Below, piece after piece: positions 57,320 through 64,000 of a stretch of 64,000 nt of DNA. The stretch's first letter is position 1; every line of letters begins with the position of its first letter. Origin of the DNA: Toxonevra muliebris (lineage: Eukaryota > Arthropoda > Insecta > Diptera > Pallopteridae); assembly GCA_963691655.1 (NCBI GenBank), contig OY829326.1, forward strand, positions 117,029,388-117,093,387. Direction: 5' to 3'. A program made the position numbers and the translations under genes. The notes below the pieces were generated by a model, which was not told where the DNA came from, ran no database searches, and was given only the letters and a program-made list of their open reading frames with translations.

Positions 57320-59540
57320 GCTCTGGTGAAGATTTTTTTCTTCAATATTTTTAATTTATGACAAAACTAAATATTATGAGAAAATAAATATAATGTGCTC
57401 ACTTGCGTTTTCAAAATTTGCAGCGTTGAAAATGTTCCGAATTTGCAACGGTAAATTCGCCAATATAGAACTGAGTTTCGACTTTCCAGTCTTCATAAAT
57501 CACAAAATTTTTTCCCTCATATGACACGATTTTGAATTCTTTTTGATAATTCGTGTGGCTCTATTTCGGTAAGCGTACATAAGTGTAAGCGTGTTTAGGC
57601 ATTATTGAAAATATCTTCTTTTTTTTTTTTTTTTTTACTAATTTTCTAATGAATTGTACCTTGTTCCATATCAGCTTCTCAACGGAGATTATATAGCATT
57701 TATGTGACAATTGAATGATTTACACATACAAAATTAGCACAAAATGGTTACATACATGAAGCGTCCTACTGTTTGTAGCTGTTAATTTTAGTTTTGTTTT
57801 TTTTTTTTTAGTCTTACAACACCTTATTTTTACTTTTAGTTCCTGCTATAGCCATGACTAACTATAGTTTCGCCTTCTTAGAGTCTATGACATAAAAAAT
57901 TTTCTCATTTACTAAAGGACCTCATTTGAACGTCATACTTGTTATGCTATTGAGTTTCAATTCTAACTTGTTTTTTATGATTACTTTTTTTTTGAATTAT
58001 TTTTCCTTATGTAAAGCCTACTAAATGCTCATGGTTGTTAGTTTTTCAGTTGCAATTTTGTAATTGAAAGAGGTGCAGCTAATAAATATTACAACTTGAA
58101 AAGTTTTGTTTTAAGTAATATTTTTTTTTGTTTACGCTTACTGTTTTTTTTTTTTTTTTTTTCGTTTCTCTTTTTTAAGTAACTATTTGTCTAAATGGTA
58201 GACTGAGAAAATAATAAAACACCTAAACGCTGCGTCAATGAATTAATTATAATAAAAAAATGTGGTTTTTGATTAAATTTATATACTACATTGTATTTGC
58301 GTGTACATATGTATGCAGATGTATAATCAAAGGTTTTTGAACTTTAACGTGAATTTTAAACAAATTCATACGGAAACTCAAATATATTATCATTTTTTAA
58401 ATATTTTTATTATTAAAAAAAAAAAAAAAATTTCTAAATAAAAACTATTTAAACTAGAATTAATTTTTTTTTTACATATTTCTTTACTGATTATTAAAAT
58501 TCTATGAAAAAAGAATAATAATTACTAAATTAGATTTGATTATTTTGTTTTGTTATCTATGCACTCGTACATATAGCTCGCTTACAGCAAGACTGTCATA
58601 ACTCAAAAATATATTTTTTTTTTTAGAAAATCGCCTTTCACTATGTAGAACGCAGTAACAACAAATACTCTTCTCAACAAGAAATTTGGAAAAACTGTTA
58701 TTTTTGTATACTTAACCCGAAAGTGTTTCTCTGACTTATGACGGACTTGCAGAAAACGAGCGAAATGTATTTCTAAACGAAATATCTAAACGATTCGTCA
58801 TTTAGAATATCTATGTTTAGGTACTTTATTGATAACAAGACACGTTCACTTCTACGTATTAGGGTAGAGTGAATCACCTTCTTTTCTTCTTTTTTGTCAC
58901 AAAATTAAGCAACTGATGGCAGTAATTGGGTAAATTTGTTGTTGGTATGATCAACTTTTAAGGTTGGCATTATCTAATTAAAGTGACCTCGTTGGGAACA
59001 TTTTTTTATTTTTTTTTATTTATCTTTGGAAAACCGGATTATAATTTTCCCGGGTAGTAGTGGTTGGGTGGTGGTTGGTTAAGATAGCTAACCCACAGCA
59101 GACCTTCTGTGAGTCACAATTAACCTCACCGATCTAGAATGAATAATGAACTCTTATTAAACCCACCCCGTAAAGTTTAGGTATCCTAACAGATTCTTCA
59201 GACTGACTGCCGACCAATTGGATGAGTTATTAAGGAAATTACTTCCCAAAACCAGATATCTTGTCCTTGCCAGGTCTAAGCAATCACAAAGAAAATGTCC
59301 TGGCTTTCGATAAAAATAGGGATCTTGCATCTATCTCGAAATGTTTATCTATTAGTCGACAAGCCTCCCTTATATCTAGAACCTCGTTATGAAAACCTGG
59401 GGTATTATTAGGTAAACGTATAGATTGTTTTGTTTCCACCTGCGGTGAGTGTACCCACTGCACCTACCCCTCAAGCAATTTAAGACTCATCTGTATTCAG
59501 TGATTCTGAGAAAAAAACTGTTTTACTCCACCCTAATATG
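57320..59540. other. probable intron, right part
   Basis: No exon is recognised. T runs of 18-20 occur near 57620 and 58145. Bases 59040-59520 are less AT-rich but contain only short interrupted frames; I could not assign them. Confidence 0.4.
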
Positions 59541-60611
59541 TAGGGGAGTGTCGTCATGGTTGGAGCGCTGTCAGGGTCGGGACAGTGTCATTTTCTCTGT
59601 TATATTTCACTGGCGCCCGTTAAGTTAATATACAGTGTTGTTGATAAAAGCAAAACTTTCATGCCTTTCATATATATATATATATATGTGTTAAAAGAAG
59701 AAAAGTAAATTTAAAAAAAAAACAAAGTAAGTTAACTTAAATTGGTTGATAAGGTTTAAGAAGTGGAAATATGTAGCATTTCATGGTGTTTCCATCACGT
59801 GAATATGCTGTAAATTATGCGACGCTAAGTGACGTGTATGGTCATGGTCGGAACAGTGCTTGTAATCAAGGTCGGAACACCGAAATTTTTTTTGTAATGA
59901 TACGTTTTGACTCTGGAAATACATTTTTTTCACCCGTGTATGTTTTTCGTGTTGTTTTATCGTGTGTATATAAAAAAAAATAAAATTTCCCTTAAAATTC
60001 ACGCAGAGGGATTTTTATTTTGATTTCAGGTCTCTTTTTCCCGGTTTTCAAGTGTAATTTTTCCCTTTTCTTTAATTTTCAAGTTATTTTCAATCATATT
60101 CCTCCATTTCTTATTAATTATGTACAGCGTTCCCTGACAGTAGTGTTCCGACCCTGACTACAATTTATTTTTATTTATTTATTCATTTGTAATACAAAGC
60201 CCAATAGGCAAAAAAATATAATACATAGCAAGTATGTGCGAAACTTAAATTAAAATATGAATATTTAAATTAATCGAAATTAACTGAGTTAGCTTAATTA
60301 GTTAAAACCCATTCTAAAACTATTCAATCATCAAAAATATTTAAAGCATATAATTTATGTAAATGATTAAGAAAAGTAAAATGAGGCCTATAACGACAGC
60401 AAATATGAACATATGTAAATACAAACAATGTTGGTCAAGAGATGCCATTAAAATTCTCAAACTATTAATCCAATCATATTTTAATGTTCAGAAAAAACAC
60501 TGCAATTTGTGAGATCTTTCCAACTATATGCAACATTAATGAAAATTCGGCATTCAACGGAAATTATGAGCAAAAGTCAAAACATGCTCCAACCCTAACG
60601 GCACTCCCCTA
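59541..60611. mobile_element. TIR element with TAGGGGAGTG ends
   Basis: TAGGGGAGTGTCGTCATGGT with TGGAGC at the left is matched in inverse at 60584-60611 with a few mismatches (TAGGGGAGTGCCGTTAGGGT, TGGAGC). A second inverted pair lies further in: 'GTCAGGGTCGGGACAG' near 59568 and 'TTCCGACCCTGACTAC' near 60145. TA at both borders could be the duplication of a Tc1/mariner-like element. About 1.07 kb, no transposase. It directly abuts the Helentron-like element that starts at 60612. Confidence 0.55.
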
Positions 60612-61326
60612 TATATCTTTATATATAAAATCATTGGTGCGTCTTTATGTTATTCAATAACTTTTTAATGGCTTAACCAATTTACTTGATATTCTCTGAA
60701 TATATTATTCCTTATTCTAAATATTCCCGAAATCTAATCCCCGGGAAAATTTGTTCCGTTTCCCTCATATTCCTATAGAAAAAAAAAGGAAAAATGAATA
60801 AATATTCCCGCGGATTTCATTCGGGAATATTTAGAATAGGGCTTATTTGCTTTGTCTTAAAGTAGGCTATTCATAAAGTCGCTTAAAGAAGTGGGCGTGG
60901 CTCCTCTCATATAACTAGTATGCTTTTTTGGGTATATCTCCAGAAACATTCACAGTACAATACTGAAATCTTGTATGAATATGTTGGTTATTAATACCAT
61001 GCTACAGAATGTGGGTGGGATTGGAAGAGGGGGTGTGGCACCTCCCATATAAACTGAATATTCACTATGGGATATTGCAGGTACAATTTGAAGTACGGTA
61101 CTAAGATTTGGTATGAAAGTATTATTGATGTGATAACATATTTACGTATTCTTTCAGTTTGTTGAATTAACTACTTCTATTTATTACTACTATCTCCAAT
61201 ACTATTTTCTACTACTTTTTTCCACAATTTCTTCTTTCTATTCTACAACTTTTTTTTTGCTGCTTACTTAATTTTCACATTAAAATACCAAAGGCATGAC
61301 AACCAACGTCTGCTGGGCCAGCTAGT
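60612..61326 (+). mobile_element. Helentron/DINE-like non-autonomous element, copy 2
   Basis: The 5' end reads 'TATATCTTTATATATAAAATC' followed by 'TTAACCAATTTACTTGATATT', the known style of Helentron 5' ends. The middle has 'GTGGGCGTGGCTCCTC', 'TTTTTTGGGTATATCTCCAG', 'GGGGGTGTGGCACCTCCCAT' and a CTACTA microsatellite, all as in 20440-21416. The 3' end is 'ACGTCTGCTGGGCCAGCTAGT'. No Rep/helicase coding traces. Confidence 0.72.
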
Positions 61327-62839
61327 ATATAAGTACATATCGCTGCCTTAATTCGCTAAGGCCCTAACACGCATTTTTTCAAATTTTACAGGAGAAGCAA
61401 AAAACATTTTGTTATTTAGAATACTGCTTCAAGAATTTTTAATTTAAACTAAAAGAAAATGTCGTAAGTTTTCGGTGTAGGTCTCTAAAATTTTCGGTAC
61501 AGATTAAAGTGGACACGCTTTATCATAATCCATCAAAAATTCGATTTTGAAAAATATGATGTTAGGGCCTTAGTAAATTAAGGCAGCGATATATATTTAT
61601 GCTCCTTCTCTTACTAATGAGAAAACTTTTTTATTTACTTGCCCCTAAAGACCTTAAAAGCTTCTGTATATTTATCGCCTGTATGCGTAAAAAAAATGCA
61701 CATATACACACACATACACATACATTGAAATTCCATTATTGTCAATTTGTTTATTGAGTCATAGACATACAGTATTTTTTACACTTGGTCAATTGTTTAT
61801 TTTGTCGTTGGTGTAAATGTCTGTTGTCGTGTTTATAACTAGTTCAATATTTATTTTGCTTAGGTGTAAACATCAATTATGTAAATATATAAAATTTTAT
61901 AATTTTTGTTTTTTTATTTGGGCATGGCAAATTACATATTTACACCTAAGTATTTTATATGAACTTTTCACTTTCTGTTATTATTTCAACATACATTTTT
62001 TTTTTATTATAAAGCGATAGTTGTGAAAGATTGCAATCACTTCGGATATAATTCTATTTAGTCATACTAAATGTATAAGGATTTCTGTTCGCAGCTGACA
62101 TTGTCATTTGGGAAGTAATATTTTAATTGTTTTCTCAAATTTTGACTCCTGAAAGTTGTGAGAATGCAATCTTCTTTGAAATCAAGAAATTGCATTCCCA
62201 TGAATTTCGGAAAATTATGTTCGAATTCATATTTCTCTTGTTATTCTGTGTGACTTTTCTTGAACTCATTTTGGCCCGGTACTAGATGCCATGATCCAAT
62301 TTTGAGAATTTTCATATGCCTTCAATAAGAAATTTTAGTGCTTGAAAAAATAAAAGAAATTTGTTTCTGAATTTTAAAAGGGTGTAGTAGTTTTTGGTTT
62401 ATTCCGAAAACATAAGGTGACCAGCCGTAAAAAAATTTTTTTCAACGTTTCATCAGGAGCAATGAGCACTCCCTGGGATCAAGTGTATTTAATTCAGCAT
62501 TTTATAAGTTATTTTAAGTTAAAGACAGCGAAATGTAGAAATAAGTATTTTTATTCAATTTTGCCGATTTTTCCATATGTTTTTTTTTACAAAATTTTAG
62601 TCAGCTGTAGTCTATATAAGAGCTTATGAAGTTTTAATTTCTGCAAAATTTGTATTTTTTTTTTGTAAATGAATTTCTCATTTTAAATGCAAAATAATTA
62701 ATCTTACTATATTTTGGTGATTTTCAAAACCACATTCCAAAAATGTATGTATGTTCACCTTTTCCTTTAAGTCAGGAAAAAACAATAATTCTTAATTATC
62801 GAAATGTAATTTTAAACTTAGTATATATAGTAGTGCTCT
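61327..62839. other. non-coding stretch
   Basis: No exon is recognised. A pair 'TCGCTGCCTTAATTCGCTAAGG' with 'CCCTAACA' near 61340 and its inverse 'TGTTAGGGCCTTAGTAAATTAAGGCAGCGA' near 61560-61590 delimits a small foldback of about 255 bases. Around 62150-62220 'GAATGCAATCTTC' and 'ATTGCATTCCCATGA' echo the GACTCCAA repeat family. Confidence 0.45.
61339..61591. mobile_element. small TIR element (about 250 bases)
   Basis: The ends 'ATCGCTGCCTTAATTCGCTA' and, on the opposite strand, 'ATCGCTGCCTTAATTTACTA' are inverse with two or three mismatches and continue into AGGCCCTAACA. TATA-rich sequence flanks both sides, so TA could be the duplication. Non-autonomous. Confidence 0.55.
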
Positions 62840-63150
62840 TGATACCTGAGATTTTCGGGTATTACCCGGGTACTTTTATGACGGGCACCAGTTGTTAGTA
62901 GATTGATTGAAAAAAACTAGTAAAATTAGGAGACTACAAAACCAGAAAAAAGTACTACAGAGTTATTGACCAAGTATGATAAAGTTGCATGAAAACAAGC
63001 CCAAAATATAGTAGTGCCATATTCCATTTAGTTTATTTAGCAAGCGTATTTTAAAACGAATTGTATGTAGAAGCCAAACAATTTTCGGTTACCCGATGTC
63101 AAGTATTACCCGTAATGTCCGGGTACCCGCAAATTTTCGGGTACCCATTG
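62840..63150. repeat. repeat rich in TACCCGGGTA palindromes
   Basis: The words 'TTTTCGGGTATTACCCGGGTAC' at 62852 and 'GTATTACCCGTAATGTCCGG' with 'GTACCCGCAAATTTTCGGGTACCC' at 63102-63150 are partly inverse to each other. They may be the ends of a 300-base element, but the borders are not clear. Confidence 0.4.
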
Positions 63151-63360
63151 ACCGCTGACCTCAACTACTTTTCGATGTGAAACATTTTTCAATAAAACCC
63201 TTTGATAGGTTTCACGGTCGTTTACTCTGTATAGTCATATATCAAAAGTGGCTTCATATATCACTGAAAAGGGTGAATATAGAGAGTTGGTGAAGTGTTG
63301 CTGACTAAGTAATTTGCTCCTTCCTTCCATGATAAACAACTTCCTCTTTGCTATGAAACA

Positions 63361-63672
63361 GACGACCTCGATAGCCTAGTGGATAGTGCACTAGACTTTC
63401 ATCTGGGAGGTTCGGGTTCGATTCCCGTCTTCGTCTGGTGGTTAATTTTCATTACTTTCTTATATTCACTATCAATATGAAGTGTATGAGAATTATAAGA
63501 TAGTGTACAAGTACACACATTGGTTGGTAATGGCAAAACCACCAAGCCGATAAAAAATTGCCACACCGCCGTTCGGAATCGGCGTTAAACTGTAGGTCCA
63601 ACTATGTGGTATCACAATGGGCCGTTCAGGCCTAAGTGTGTCTCTCGACAGCCACTCCAACCTAACCTAACC
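63361..63672 (+). mobile_element. tRNA-derived SINE, best full-length copy
   Basis: The 312-base element is flanked by TTGCTATGAAACA at 63348-63360 and 63673-63685. It starts GACGACCTCG; the A box TAGCCTAGTGG is at 63372-63382 and the B box GGTTCGATTCC at 63415-63425, both perfect Pol III promoter matches. Between them CTTTCAT fits an anticodon loop with TTC, so the head most resembles tRNA-Glu. A body of about 220 bases unrelated to tRNA follows, then AACCTAACCTAACC. It has no coding capacity and needs a LINE in trans. Intact boxes and target duplication suggest recent activity. Confidence 0.95.
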
Positions 63673-63685
63673 TTGCTATGAAACA

Positions 63686-64000
63686 TGAACCATGTGCCGC
63701 GTAAACGAAAATTATGGAATTTGGCCTCTATAGCAGGGATCCCAGACATGATAGAGGAATCCTGAGTACAGGGTCGGAATCAACTCCGAATTACCCTTAA
63801 AAAGTTATCCGTTCGCCATTTTACTAAGCAAATTTTTTTTATGACATATGATTTTAAAGTCAGGATTCTGAAAGTCCTAAGTAACCATGATTTCAGAACA
63901 AAAGGTTTCTATCAAGCCCTATTAAAATTCGGGCGATAAAGGTGTAAGGAATATGATTGATTTCTCTGTATCAGACTTTTCTTCCAATAAATCTAAACTG
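63686..64000. other. non-coding stretch at the window edge
   Basis: No exon is recognised. Bases 63750-63815 ('GAGTACAGGGTCGGAATC', 'AATTACCCTTAAAAAGTTA') match in inverse the repeat block at 28915-28970. Confidence 0.45.

Noticed and set aside
63361..63435. A functional tRNA-Glu gene
   Set aside because: The Pol III boxes are perfect, but the anticodon stem has mismatches, the acceptor stem pairs only partly, and the same head recurs at five loci with a common body and target duplications. It is a SINE head.
1..64000. Bacterial-type operon, phage, or plasmid features
   Set aside because: Introns, polyadenylation signals, non-LTR elements and tRNA-derived SINEs show a eukaryotic (insect) nuclear sequence; no ribosome binding sites or operon spacing occur.

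Overview
The window looks like nuclear DNA of a higher fly (Brachycera, Schizophora; a tephritid-like fly is my guess). Four things point there: very AT-rich non-coding DNA, short genes with fly-type introns (GTAAGT/GTGAGC donors), conserved proteins that read as dipteran, and the typical dipteran mobile elements (non-LTR elements with short A-rich tails, Helentron/DINE-like repeats, Tc1/mariner-, hAT- and piggyBac-like MITEs). Nothing bacterial or viral is present. No complete autonomous transposon was found.

Layout. Bases 1-33,900 hold no host gene I can support. They are intergenic or intronic DNA full of mobile-element remains: inverted copies of a piggyBac-like repeat (1338-2040 and 6915-7525), a tRNA-derived SINE, five non-LTR retrotransposon fragments, a hAT transposase pseudogene split by a foldback MITE (15440-16465), a Helentron-like repeat (20440-21416) and a broken Tc1/mariner-like copy (24699-25334). 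Bases 33,900-44,950 are the gene island: Alr/Erv1 sulfhydryl oxidase (+, three exons), Prosbeta5 (-, one exon, convergent with Alr), two tandem cytochrome c oxidase subunit 6B genes (-), and an RS-domain protein with a conserved TRIR/C19orf43-like C-terminus (-). At 48,375 a first coding exon (+) starts a gene with an N-terminal membrane helix, possibly a PMP70/ABCD3-like peroxisomal transporter. No later exon was recognised, so 48,488-64,000 is probably largely its first intron, filled with another LINE, a Helentron, TIR elements and two more SINE copies.

How the genes relate. Alr supplies disulfides to the mitochondrial intermembrane-space import relay. Twin-cysteine proteins such as COX6B are typical clients of that relay, so Alr and its near neighbours are functionally linked, although nothing here shows co-regulation. 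Prosbeta5 is the chymotrypsin-like proteasome subunit.

The most informative structure is the nested insertion history. In three cases, removing an insertion and one target duplication brings the interrupted reading frame of an older element back together, which dates the insertions relative to each other. The SINE, seen six times (one copy 5'-truncated, one 3'-truncated, one with an internal deletion), has a Glu-tRNA-like Pol III promoter head. It ends in an AACCT repeat, the same unit as the ancestral insect telomere repeat that flies have lost. I did not find a clearly new multi-gene system.
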